Shown here piece by piece: positions 30,318 to 40,417 of a DNA stretch of 64,000 nucleotides. Under the pieces are notes generated by a model. It was not told where the DNA came from. It ran no database searches and saw nothing but the letters and a program-made list of their open reading frames with translations. Numbering within the stretch: position 1 is the stretch's first letter; each line of letters starts with the position of its first letter. The position numbers were made by a program, and so were the translations under genes. Origin of the DNA: Ceratothoa steindachneri (Eukaryota > Arthropoda > Malacostraca > Isopoda > Cymothoidae); NCBI GenBank assembly GCA_963969495.1, contig OZ018328.1:3215886-3279885 (forward strand), in the 5' to 3' direction.

Positions 30318-30838
30318 GTGAGGGGAGATATGATTGAGCTTTTTAAATTCTTTTCTGGGATGGATAAATTGGATTTCAGCAAGTTATTTGAGTTAGAAGG
30401 TAGTAATAGAACTAGAGGCCACCACATAAAGATTAAAAAACAGAGGTGCAGACTGGACGTTAGAAAATATTTGTTCACTAACAGAGTGGTGGATTATTGG
30501 AATAGTTTGCCACCTGAGACTGTAGACAGCCCAAACTTGAATGTTTTCAAGCGCAGATTGGATGATTATAGGGGGATGGAGGGTTAACTTCTTACCTTTT
30601 GGTATGGGGGTATGTTTCTTGACTCATTTCTGTGGATGCAGTTTCTTTTTATTGTATATTTTGGGGGACTTTGATTTTGTTTTTGACAGACTCCTATGGA
30701 GGCTTTAAATTATATATTGTAGATGCATGGTCTGACATAATCCTATGGATGCATTATGTGGGTGGGATTTGATGGATACGGATGACCTTTGATAGGCCCT
30801 TGTGGCTTTTGTCATCCGTGAAATTATGTTATGTTATG
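30318..30838 (+). mobile_element. 5'-truncated CR1 LINE 3' end, second copy
   Basis: The ORF at 30318-30587 starts within MRGDMIELFKFFSGMDKLDF and ends YRGMEG, closely matching the end of the CR1 at 29160-29426. The 3' UTR matches 29427-29727 (GGGGGACTTTGATTTTG, CCTATGGAGGCTTTAAATTA) but lacks one internal unit, and ends in TTATGTTATG. Truncated immediately after a G-run. Confidence 0.85.
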
Positions 30839-30849
30839 ATTTCGCAGAT

Positions 30850-32180
30850 AAACAAGATCCTCTTCACCAAGTGAAGAAAAGTAATTTTTTATTTCATTTT
30901 TTAACGTTCGAGGGGATCAAAAATTACTCCAGTAAATTCATCAATCTCCGCATATTCATTTTCATGTTTCAAATATAACCAAAGTATTAGATTCAATATA
31001 CCTTTTCCAAACACTAATTTTGGCAAGGCCTTAATCTTTGACACGAAGTCGCATACTGATGTTTCTGGCCCTTACAGACTTTGATTAAGCCTATTTAAAG
31101 CATCAAAAATGTCAACCAGATATGCTAAATTGAAGAGGAAGTGATAATTTTTAAATGATATTATAAAATCCTTGCAACAGTTACTACTGGAAATTTCGAA
31201 AAAAATGCAACAGTTCAATTCGCAACTAATACACACGTTTTGTAACATTTTCTTGCATCGAAATCTTCACGGCAATTTAAAAACTCGACTGTTAAGAAAA
31301 CTCCCTTCGACATAATTAAAATTTTTATACCTGTGATAAGCCAATGCAAACCGATGTGTGATAGGATATATAAATTTCACATGTGGAGATACTTGCAAAA
31401 CATGTCCTCTATAACCAGAATCAATCCCCCCATAATGGCTGGTGTCCCATCCGTTTGAAACATTCAAATTTCTCCATACCAATTCATGTTGTTTTTTTTT
31501 AATGAGTCAGCCATATCAAAAATATCTTCACTTCTGGTTGTTGCTTCAAGTGCTACATTCACAAGAATTTCTTTAATATCCTCTTCATCTACATAACGAG
31601 TGAATGCAAGTAATTGCGCACAGTTAGTAACATCAGTTGCCTCATCGAGTTGAATTGCAAATCCACTATTAGAGCTTTTAATTCCTCTAATTATTTGTCT
31701 CAAATTGTCTTTTGACATGTCTGCAATCCTTCTTTTAAGAGTATCATTTGATAAAGATAGAGAATTTAAATTTTTGCCGCTTCTTCACCAATAATATTCC
31801 TTAACATCTCCTTTGCTGCTGGAAGTACCAAATTTTCCCCACTAGTATGCGCCTTTCTCTGTTTGGTACTCATAAGAGACACTTCATAAGATGCTTTCAC
31901 GATCCCGCTAGTTGGCTGATAAGTGTCATCATTCTGATCAAGTCGTTGCCTTTTAAGTTCTGCTTCTTTATACTTGAAAAAAGAAAGATCTTTCTTTATT
32001 TGTAAAAGTCGGGGGATTTCTCTCAAAATATCAATGTAGGAGGCTTGACTTTATAGCGTTGCTCAATGTTTTGTGACAAAGAACACACTGAAGAACTTCA
32101 ATACCGTTGCTTATTATGGATATGAGGCCGAACTGCAAGTATGAGTCTACATATTTACGGTTCCAACTATTTTTACTCAT
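30850..32180 (-). pseudogene. hAT transposase pseudogene, Buster type, minus strand
   Basis: From an ATG at 32180: MSKNSWNRKYVDSYLQFGLI and CVLCHKTLSN (BED-like finger), then LKRQRLDQNDDTYQPTSGIV, KASYEVSLMSTKQRKAHTSG, LPAAKEMLRNIIGEEAAKI, MSKDNLRQIIRGIKSSNSGF, AIQLDEATDVTNCAQLLAFT (first catalytic Asp in LDE), YGGIDSGYRGHVLQVS (degenerate DGAPA block), RFALAYHRYKNFN, then downstream helices to about 30850. The order is that of ZBED5/SCAND3-like hAT transposases. Frames change at least four times. The terminal inverted repeats were not identified. It is related to, but distinct from, the copy at 2291-3900. Confidence 0.75.
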
Positions 32181-32590
32181 ATTGAGAGTTCAACAAATGG
32201 TTCTAATAAAACTAATTTAACTACTGTATAATATCTCAAATATATACAAATTTTTATTAGTATTGCAAATATTCATTAATTTAAATTTGGCTAAAAATCA
32301 CAATAACTAAAACCCAATATTTTGATTCATCTGTTCTTCAGTACAATTTATGTAATTACTTCTCAAAAAGAAATTATAGAATCACACATTATGTACAAAA
32401 TCAACACAGTTTTACTGTTCAGACATTTATATGTCAAAGTGATGGTACGAAAAATGCAACAAGAAAGCTTATAATAAATAAAACCCAATCGACAAAACAC
32501 ACCTTCTCTTTGAGGTAGCAATATTTTTTTATTGTTACCATATAGTCTTCCGTGTACCCTCGGTCGAGAAGCACTGGTCTAGATGCTCAG
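32181..32590. other. Unassigned AT-rich DNA
   Basis: No coding signature. It may include the 5' terminus of the adjacent hAT element, but no clear inverted repeat is visible. Confidence 0.45.
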
Positions 32591-32594
32591 AAAT

Positions 32595-33330
32595 TCCCTT
32601 CTAAATTGTCTGCTCTTTACTTCCCTTAAAAAAATTGGCACTACATTCGCTAATTTCCAATCATTAGGTAATTCTCAAAACTCTAGTCACCTAGTAAATA
32701 TCTTCTCAAGAGTGACTGCAATACTATTTACACCTTCTTTGAGTAACTTAGAATGAATGTTGTCTGGGTCAGATGCCTTACTAGTATTTAACTCCTTAAG
32801 TCCTTATAAGTCCTTTAATTATTTCCCTGTTCACATTAATGGTATTCAATATTACTTCTTTTGACCTAGAATTATCATCAATTAATCGATTTTGATTCTC
32901 TTCTGTAAATACGGAAGAAAATTGATCATTAAGAACCTCTACTCTTTCTTCATCGGATTCTTTAAAACCCCCTTCATACTTAATAGGCCCTATTGATTTT
33001 ATTAATAGCTAAAGAATTTTCATGGATCTTTATTTTTATTTTGAGCTAAATTAATTTATGTTGCCTTTTGCACATCTTTATAATCTTATTTAGCTCATTC
33101 GTGGTCCATCTATAATGATTTAGTTTGCTCCCTGTAATCTCCTGTATGCCATTTTCTTCTCAGAAGTTTCCTAGCTATCTCTTGATTTCACCACAAAGGC
33201 TTCCTACATTTCTTCCTAATGGCCTTCATTGGGACACACTGCTCCTGAGCTATCTTTAATGTAGTCTCAATATTGTCCCACTTCTCACAAAGATTCTTAC
33301 CACGGAATTCTATAGCCCAATTGACCTGTA
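32595..33330 (-). pseudogene. CR1 LINE endonuclease-RT linker, heavily degraded
   Basis: The minus strand in mixed frames reads HYRWTTNELNKIIK, YEGGFKESDEERVEVLNDQF, SSVFTEENQNRLIDDNS, SKEVILNTINVN, GVNSIAVTLEKIF and PNDWKLANVVPIF. These are the linker and first RT block of the same CR1 family as 25440. No frame stays open for long. Confidence 0.6.
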
Positions 33331-33429
33331 TTAAAAGCAAATATAAACGGGCCTGAATGGGTTATAAACAACATCTAACACACATTATTAACAGAACATT
33401 CATTTGGTCACGGTATTTTACATGGTCAG

Positions 33430-33645
33430 CTTCAGGCCGCTGAGGCATTCTTGCCCGACGCTTGGTATTCTTTGAGTACGTTTTCAAGCGCGAAAATCAA
33501 CGTTAGACCTCGGCGCTCGAGACTGAAAGTGTCCCCCAAACATTTGATTGTGGACGCTTGATGAAGTCGCTTGGCTTTTTATTATTATGGGCTAAAGAAA
33601 GCACCAATTTGGGGGGGTGAAGCCTCCGCCCTGGATCTGCGTGCC
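33430..33645. repeat. Dispersed repeat family R2, copy 1
   Basis: Shares, in reverse orientation, blocks with 61665-61830: CGCTTGATGAAGTCGCTT, ATGGGCTAAAGAAAG, TTTTCAAGCGCGAAAATC and CCTCCGCCCTGGATCTGCG. The end resembles GGGGCGGATCCAG-type termini common in non-autonomous DNA transposons. Superfamily not assigned. Confidence 0.6.
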
Positions 33646-33649
33646 TGAA

Positions 33650-34335
33650 AGTTGGGTAAGATTTGATTATGATACCTATTCAGTTAAAAAAAATAATAGT
33701 AATCAGAATAAACTTAAAAATATGAAAGTATGTAACATATATAAAAGTGTTTTTGAAATTGTAATAAATTTTAAAAAGTGCAATTCGAATTGTTTAATCT
33801 TCTGATAAGAAATTTTGAATAAAACATGCGCACGCGCTCTAGGCAAAAAATCCTCTATTCCTTTTTCATATCGTTGTAATGTCTTTGGAATAATATTTCG
33901 ATGAAGGAGAGGATCTATCGACATTTATTAAATCACAAAAGGAATATTTTAACCCAATAGTTCCACAAAAGATTTCCACGATGCTATTTTGAAATGCCAT
34001 TAACTTACTATGTAAGTTACCCTCGCTTGTTTGTTTTTAATGTTAATATTAGCAAATTAATTTTGTTTTTAATGTTGATATTTAATGTTTATTTTCTAAG
34101 CCACATGAAGAACATTAGAGGTAATAGGTTATTTAAGCAAGTTTCGTACAATTTTATGTTCAAGAAGGAAGTTAAATTTAAATTTCTCCTCACACAAAGG
34201 GGTTAGATTGTGAGAATAAAATTATACAGAAAGAGGTTTTCTGTCCGACTTGCGAGACTGATTTTACTATCAATGAGAAATTTAATTTTCGTTGTGATAG
34301 AAACGACATTACCCTGACGTAATAAAAAAATCTCT
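33650..34335. other. Unassigned AT-rich DNA
   Basis: Contains short open frames without family signature on both strands. No repeat structure recognised. Confidence 0.5.
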
Positions 34336-34342
34336 AAATTGA

Positions 34343-35240
34343 GGTGCAGGTTTTAAAAATCGGCTTTTCTACGGACATTTTTCGACTGCGTACCTTTCTC
34401 ATACGGAATCTTGAGGAGATACGGACGATAAAGCGTCGTGCCCAGTTTGGAGACCAGATTGTGATCTTTAGCAACTCACAAAGCACCACCCCAGATTCCA
34501 GGTATCCGCTTATCCACGGTTGCAGCGAGCCGTGTGGATGTCGAGATAATCTTCTGCTATTTTACCGGACATTAGGGAATTACTTGGAATGGGTGCTCCA
34601 AGAGGGCACCAAAGAGTCCAGCAGGCCTTAACGACCACACCATTGTTTGATTTTTCTTCACACCAATTACACGACAGAAATCAGGCTAGTCCTTCGGGCT
34701 GTTTGGCAAAGAAATGGGAGACTCTCTGAGGGAACTTAAAATCGTGTACCATTGCGCCTAAACTTTCAGATGGACCTACCCCTTAATTCCCCGACGGTGT
34801 TAGGTCGCTTTCTATCGCATTCGAATTGTCGCAGGGCGCACGGCCATTTGAATGAACGCTCGCCTGCACTTTAGTGCGACACTGCGTTCTCCCCCAAACT
34901 GTTCGGCACATTCTCGTTGAATGTCTCAGTCTGGGTGATATTCGCGTACCGGTACCAGGACGAGCAAGGTCGCTACCACGTGTACCATGTACTCGAAACG
35001 GGTTCGGATGCACACACCTTTGGACTATCTGACATTTTGGAGAAGGCTGTCTTCCTCCATTATAGTCTCGTTAGGCTTGGCAAAGCAAACCCCCGATACT
35101 TATTCTACGTTTACCTGACGAAGATATTTCACACCCGGTATCGCGGAAGGAATAATACGGCAACTATATTCTGGTACAATCTTTCTTCAATTTGGAAGAA
35201 AACAAACAACAGTTCACCCGCTCAAAATAATTAGAGGAAA
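34343..35240 (+). pseudogene. RNase H LINE remnant (RNase H to zinc-knuckle C-terminus)
   Basis: The frame at 34344 reads FRLRTFLIRNLEEIRTIKRR followed by QIVIFSNSQSTT: the RNase H core with the conserved Glu and FSDSQ block (D changed to N). Later pieces, NYTTEIRLVLRAVWQRN, GHLNERSPALQCD and FSPKLFGTFSLNVSVWVIFA, match frame-shifted C-terminal wording of the LINE at 49505-50130 (HLMERSPAPYCDDC, QTVRHILVEC). RNase H in such LINEs removes RNA from the hybrid during insertion. Only the 3' third is present and it is badly broken. Confidence 0.65.
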
Positions 35241-35244
35241 GAAG

Positions 35245-35394
35245 ACTCCCACCACTTCAATTTCATCATTTCTTTTCATTTTCATCTATAGTCTCCTCCA
35301 CCTCTCCCTCTCCCCCACCCCAAATCCTCCCTTTCGAGAGGTTTCTAAAAAGAGAGAACTACGTTTTTACCCACAGTTAGTCAATCTATCATGA
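35245..35394. other. LINE 3' flank, unassigned
   Basis: Pyrimidine-rich, non-coding; perhaps the 3' UTR of the preceding LINE remnant. Confidence 0.4.
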
Positions 35395-35917
35395 CCGGCT
35401 AATTTCCCCTCACCTCCCCGCTCCGTGCCCTAGCGCCCCCGCTGATGGAAGCTATCACCACAACCTCGTCCCAACTATGTAAAGCAGTAGCATCTGTATA
35501 ACTGGGGGTACAGGAGGAGAGAGGTTTGAGGACTAGCCCACTCCCAGATACCCGTACCAGAGGAGCCGCCGGACAATGAGCCTGGTTGCAACCTCTGCAG
35601 GGGTGTTTAACCACTCCACCACCTGTGGGGGGCCCCCAAAACCACTGAAGGACACATAACCGTCAGTGTATGTTAGGAAGCAACCGCGGTTTTTAATTAT
35701 CTGGAGGAGCGGGCACCCACGGCTAGCGACAGTTGATTCCACGCTAGCCAGCAAAAAGTCCGTCACTTTTCATCTCTCGAGAGGAGCAGACTCGGGTCCA
35801 TCCACTCATTCATCATCCTCCTCATACTTGACAGCCAAATGAGCAGGGGCTGGGCCCACGGGGCGGGGGGATCCAGACAAAGTACATACATACTAATCAT
35901 GTAATTTCGAAGACTCC

Positions 35918-37320
35918 TGTTGAAAACCGAGCCCGGGAAGCCAAAACCCGAGAGAGGGGTTTAGATAAGAGCTTTGTACACATAGCTAAAAATAGCCATT
36001 ACAAAGCTAATCGCTGTACCGAACAGGTACATAGCATTATGCCATAAACAAGAAGATGTAGAACGGCTATAAGCACTGGAAGGCACTAGAATTCTAGGGA
36101 ACATTGGACTAGCACCAAAACTACCATCACAACTGCTGGAAAATCGATTATTCATATGCAGAAAAGTAGACCCGTACGTGAGGAACTCAAAATGGAGCTG
36201 GAAAGAGAAAACCCGCACCTAAACATAACGGAAATCATAAAATTCCGCCTACACACTCACGTCTTTAAAGTAGTGTGCTCATCAACAGATATGCCCAACA
36301 GGGTGTTGCAGAATGGCCTTCTGGCATTCGGAATGAGAATCCCACCGGAGAACATAAGATATAGAAAAATCCACAAACTTACAGACTTGTTTCTAGTGCT
36401 ATGCACTAGATCAACATATGACCAAAGACTGTCCCCACAAAGACAGAAAAATGTGTTCCAAATGCGGGAAAGATGACCACGGCTTCTGAGAATGCACGGA
36501 AACAACCAAAAAGTGCCTAAACTGTCAGGGTCCACACAAGACTATGGCCGTCAATTGCCCCAACAGAAGAAAAATAATAATAAGAAAGGAACAAGAAGAG
36601 AGGCAAGAATATGAGAGGAAGATGAATCAAACTTACGCAAGTGTTGCTAAAGCAGCAGTAAAGGAACTAAAAAAAACAGAAGAACAAAAAATAAATGTCA
36701 ATGAAGCAACCGGCCTGGACATCTTGGCGTGTATAATGTTTGCACATTTACACAACATAGTGCAGCCAGGACCATTCGGAGACACCCTGAACCTGCCGGC
36801 AAAACCCTCCAGTGAAGGACATGCTGGAAGTAGGCGCCCATTAGAAGAAAAAGAAGAGACCGAACAAGTAACAGAAGAAGAGAAAGAAATAGACAGCTCC
36901 GATAAAGAAACATAAAAAAGAAAGAAAAGGAGGGCCCCAAAAGGCAAATAAAAGACAAAATGAAGAAGAAATTACCGATTCAGAAACGTCATCAGAAGCA
37001 GAAAACGAAGAAGGTTGCAGATACGAAGCTAAAGATTTCAAATTACGTATCTTTATACATGAAGCCTCCCCCCTGCCAAAAGGGGCCAGACCAGCCGACA
37101 TAAGGACAGAACTGAAAAAATGGCACATGCAAATGGACCTACGTAACCGATCACGAAGAAAGCTCAATTAACAAACTGATTTGGGAAGACCGAATCAGGT
37201 TCTATCCCAATATCAAATTAATCAAAAGAGAAACTTTCGACAAACTCATTAACGGCAGATTTAAAAACATAAAGGATAAAGTTAAGAAAAAAAAACTAAA
37301 ACAATTGATAACACAAACTT
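35918..37320 (+). pseudogene. I-clade LINE ORF1, copy C
   Basis: The frame reads KTEPGKPKPERGV, LKIAITKLIAVPNRYIALCH (RRM-like), GLAPKLPSQLLENRLFICRK, VDPYVREELKMELERENPHL, HTHVFKVVCSSTDMPNRVLQ, NGLLAFGMRIPPENI, then degraded knuckles ending CLNCQGPHKTMAVNCP, VNEATGLDILACIMFAHLHN and an acidic spacer. The C-terminal domain begins LRIFIHEASPLPKG near 37045. Stops and frameshifts occur around the zinc knuckles. Same role as other ORF1 copies; inactive. Confidence 0.7.
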
Positions 37321-37402
37321 AAAATCCTACATCTTAATACTGACCGGTGGAAGAGTAAAGCCATCCAGTATGGCAATATATTCAGTAATCTGGACATACT
37401 CG

Positions 37403-37885
37403 TAGGTGGGCGCGATAACGAAAAAATTTATCACGATAACCGATAAATCGATAACGAGAACCTTATCGGCGATAACCGATCATCGATAACTGGCGATAAC
37501 TTTATCGCCCGATAAGGTGATAACCGATAAATTCAAAATCGTAATACAATATTGATTATTGACTATATATAGAACGGAAGAAGCACGGGAACATAGGGAA
37601 AAAATCATCAAAGAAGGCGTGAAACCGGTAGCGCGCAGGAGCGACACCTCGTGACCTCTCGCCTGACAGCTGGTTCCCAGCTCGGACCTACCTATTTCTG
37701 CCTCCAAGGCACGCGCGGCTCGCCCCTGTGCTAAACTGTAACCAAAAACTGAAATGATCGATTATCGCTAGTTTGGAACCAAAGGTATCGGCGATACCGC
37801 TGAATCAATAACGCGGGGAAAAATATCGGATAACCGATAACCCGATATCGTCATCGCGATAATTTATCGCGCTAACGCCCACCTA
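37403..37885. mobile_element. CGATAA-rich MITE with TAGGTGGGCG terminal repeats
   Basis: The left end TAGGTGGGCG (37403-37412) and right end CGCCCACCTA (37876-37885) are exact inverted repeats. Both ends contain many copies of CGATAAC/GTTATCG; the centre (37550-37730) is unrelated and non-coding. It interrupts the endonuclease of LINE copy C. No unambiguous 8-bp TSD; AATCTGG occurs on both flanks at unequal distance. The terminal word resembles CAGGTGGGC at the hAT end at 47162, so a hAT-type origin is plausible. Confidence 0.75.
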
Positions 37886-37889
37886 TGAA

Positions 37890-38205
37890 TCTGGCCACAT
37901 ATATAATTTGTATCTCAAACACGGTATTAAGGACACCGAACACATGAATATCACCAATTACGAGGTCATAAAAAGAACCCTACTGGAGAGAGATGATGGC
38001 ACAGCGATCGCAATAAAGAAGAACATTAGATACACTCAAGAACGCAAAGTGGACGAGGCCTACATTGCCGCAACTCTGGAGATGGAGTTTACTCCAATCA
38101 CGATTGCGGCGGCCTCTCAACCTCCCCGCCGCTGGTACATTCCGGTCCACTCAGTGATGGAGATATTTAACAAAAATGAAGGAAGCCTTTATAGTGGGAT
38201 CGTGA
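37890..38205 (+). pseudogene. I-clade LINE endonuclease fragment, copy C
   Basis: The frame reads LKHGIKDTEHMNITNYEVIK, then DDGTAIAIKKNIRYTQERKV, DEAYIAATLEMEFTPITIAA and ASQPPRRWYIPVHSVMEIF. This parallels HGINTTSYKIKIPGYRVV, AIAIKKNLSFRHLPEL and AAAYQPPQRAYLPLNNFY in copy E, so it is the central part of the endonuclease. It ends at about 38205. Confidence 0.72.
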
Positions 38206-38620
38206 AATAGCTGCGAAAATTTATAAGAAAAGAGCATACCAAATATTACAGGAGGGAGGTATTGCTGAAAATCTGAATCATTATATGGTTACTAGAAATG
38301 AGTTAAATAAGATATTTAAGAAAAGCACAAGTGTAGCAGAAACTAAATTGAACTCAAAATAATAATAATAAATATACAAGAAATTCATTAGCTATTATAA
38401 AATAAAAAAAAAATCTAGCAGAGATAGAATTGGGCCTATTAATTATAATTAAGGGTGAAAGAATCTGATTATTAAGTAGAGGTACTTAATAATCATTTTG
38501 CTTCAGTATTTACAGAAGAGAATACAGATAGATTAATTGATTATAATTCTAGGTCAAGGGAAGAAGTGTTGAATACCATTAAATACTAGTTAAATACTAG
38601 TAAGGCATTTGGGTAATACT
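38206..38620 (+). pseudogene. CR1 LINE linker fragment
   Basis: Mixed frames give REIAAKIYKKRAYQILQEGG, then VEVLNNHFASVFTEENTDRL, IDYNSRSREEVLNTIK. This is the same EN-RT linker as the CR1 at 32595-33330, here on the plus strand. The left boundary is a direct junction with LINE copy C. No intact frame. Confidence 0.6.
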
Positions 38621-39320
38621 TAACAATAGCTTCTTCGGCCGTTTTTGTCCTTTTTCCCATAATGTTTCGTCCAGTTTCCCAATATATTTCGCTTAACTGT
38701 CTTAAAGGGGGGTGGGGAGGAGGGGCGCAGAACAGAGTAAAAACAATATAGGGTGTGTGGGGCAAATCCCCCACCCGCCATTTTTACGAAATAAAGTATC
38801 TCTGCGAGGACATGTAGCAATTTTAATTCAATTTTTTGTTGTTTTCAGTTTAATCTTTTATTTACTTTTTTCGTTGGTTCTTTTTGCATTCGTTCTTTTT
38901 ATTAAAGAAACTTTTCTTAAGCCTAAAGTTTTACTCTCTAATTCTCTTTTTTTTCACCGTTTTCTACATTCAATTATTTCTTTTTTCTCTTCTTTCATTT
39001 TGGCAGTTTTTTACTTACATGAATATTTTATTCAGATTAGATCTTAGTTAGGTTTTCTTCTTTTCATTACATTTTACCTTCTCCCCATTTTTTCCTGTTT
39101 GTAAAGTAAACTTTTATTCTTAATATTTAAAGAGCCTTTTCATTTACACTGCGCTTGTGCACATTCATTTGTCAATGGTGCTTTTTGTTTTTGTTCAGCC
39201 GTTGTCGTTGCCGATGAGGTATAGCCAGCCATTGTAAGCTTATTCTGTTTCTCCATCTTCTCCAATAAAGTCAATTGCGATCGACGTCTAATTAAACTCG
39301 CCATCATGATCTCTGCGGTC
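38621..39320. other. Unassigned T-rich DNA
   Basis: No coding signature. The stretch 38820-39135 is strongly T-rich on the plus strand. Short frames on the minus strand (39140-39322) are not recognisable. Confidence 0.5.
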
Positions 39321-39324
39321 ACCA

Positions 39325-39560
39325 GTTATGGGGTCCCAGAGCAATAAGAAGAGATTGTGTTTCGATGATGCTGAGGAGAAATATGATTTATGGGAGATCA
39401 AATTTTTATCCCATCTGAGACTTTGGAAACTTAGCCTAGACAGAAATGACGACATGACAACAGACGAATTTGGTGCTAAAATTGCCGACGTTTTTGCAGA
39501 GATTGTTCAAGTTTGAGATGATAAAAGTCTCCAATTAGTTATGAGAGATTCAGTCTAAGG
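39325..39560 (+). pseudogene. Copia-type gag fragment (tentative)
   Basis: The frame at 39328 reads KRLCFDDAEEKYDLWEIKFL, SHLRLWKLSL and IADVFAEIVQV and then stops; the next frame gives KSLQLVMRD. Copia gag proteins start with a similar pattern (a short polar lead, then Y..W...F...L). No zinc knuckle follows. It could be a remnant of the Copia element family at 44905, but linkage is not shown. Confidence 0.4.
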
Positions 39561-39564
39561 GTGG

Positions 39565-40145
39565 CAGATATTTTAACTCTTACTCTTGAAGATTTCACGC
39601 AAGCAATCCTCAACTACAAAGTTTTTTAAGCGAGCTACATCAGGGTTTTTTTGTGGGGGGGGGGGGTAGGTTCAACGTTTTACGCAAGAAAGAAGATACT
39701 GAAGAGACAGCAACTATCTGACGAGACATTGACAGGACTCTCTACAAAGACGAACTTCTACTTATCTATCCACCCCTCTTTAGGGCGAGTCGGGCAGGGA
39801 AGCTTTAAGTCTCCAAAGGTACCTTCTTCTTGTGCAGGAGCCTTATCTGAACTGGTGGCTAACTCGGCGCAGGTTGGAGCTTAGCCCGGGATGGATTAGA
39901 TCCGGGTGAGAGGCGGACACGAGATAGGTGGGGACAAAAAGTGTTAGGGCTAGGTGATAGGTAGGCAGGCAAGGCTACGGACTCGCTAGTTGAATAAGCC
40001 GGGTCGATAAACAAATACAACAGCACCCTTAATCATTTTATCTAACTCTACCCTCTCTCGTTTTTCCCTTTCCCCTTCTTAGTTGATGAAGAAGCCCAAG
40101 AAAAGGAAGATTGGCTAACGCATCGATGGACTAGACCAAACGGGT
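39565..40145. other. Unassigned DNA, possibly 5' UTR of LINE copy D
   Basis: Contains a G-run near 39655-39666 and no recognised coding sequence. By position it could be the 5' UTR of copy D, but it lacks the words shared by the 5' UTRs of copies A and C. Confidence 0.35.
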
Positions 40146-40179
40146 CCCTTTGCGCGTCCGGAAGGGCGCGCAAAAATCC

Positions 40180-40413
40180 GATCAGACCTCTGCATTTAGG
40201 ATCATATACGGGGAACTTGACGTGGTGCTGCTTCGCCTATTGGACTACTCGAACTCTTATATTGCCATTTGTCAGAATGACAAAGACGTAGACAGTCTTC
40301 ATCTTTGCTAGAAGAAATCGGTTTGGAGGCCAAAATTCCTTCCCAAATCGAGGCCCCAAAAGCTGTCTACTTTGGCCAAATAGATCCATGGATTGGCGGA
40401 AACAAGCCCGATA
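40180..40413 (+). pseudogene. I-clade LINE ORF1 N-terminal piece, copy D
   Basis: The frame reads SAFRIIYGELDVVLLRLLDY, YIAICQNDKDVDSLH, then after a shift LLEEIGLEAKIPSQIEAPKA and YFGQIDPWIGGNKPDKI. It aligns with FEAVYGKLKIAMIRVLKI, YVAVCETEKDIEAM, FRELGLQQAIPPQIQSHR and LEPWIGEHSREKI in copy E. Cut by the RTE insert. Confidence 0.7.
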
Positions 40414-40417
40414 AAAT

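Larger units (their letters stand above)
35395..38205 (+). mobile_element. I-clade LINE copy C, split by a MITE, 3'-incomplete
   Basis: 5' UTR 35395-35917 is homologous with that of copy A (CGTCCCAACTATG, GGACTAGCCCACT, GACACATAACCGTCAGTGTA). ORF1 is at 35918-37320, the endonuclease start near 37330-37402, MITE at 37403-37885, and the endonuclease continues to 38205, where similarity ends and a CR1 fragment begins. The protein sequences are well diverged from copies A/E, so this is a separate subfamily. Confidence 0.72.

Noticed and set aside
35399..35766. Minus-strand ORFs possibly encoding an unknown protein
   Set aside because: The interval is the 5' UTR of LINE copy C, homologous with the non-coding 5' UTR of copy A.
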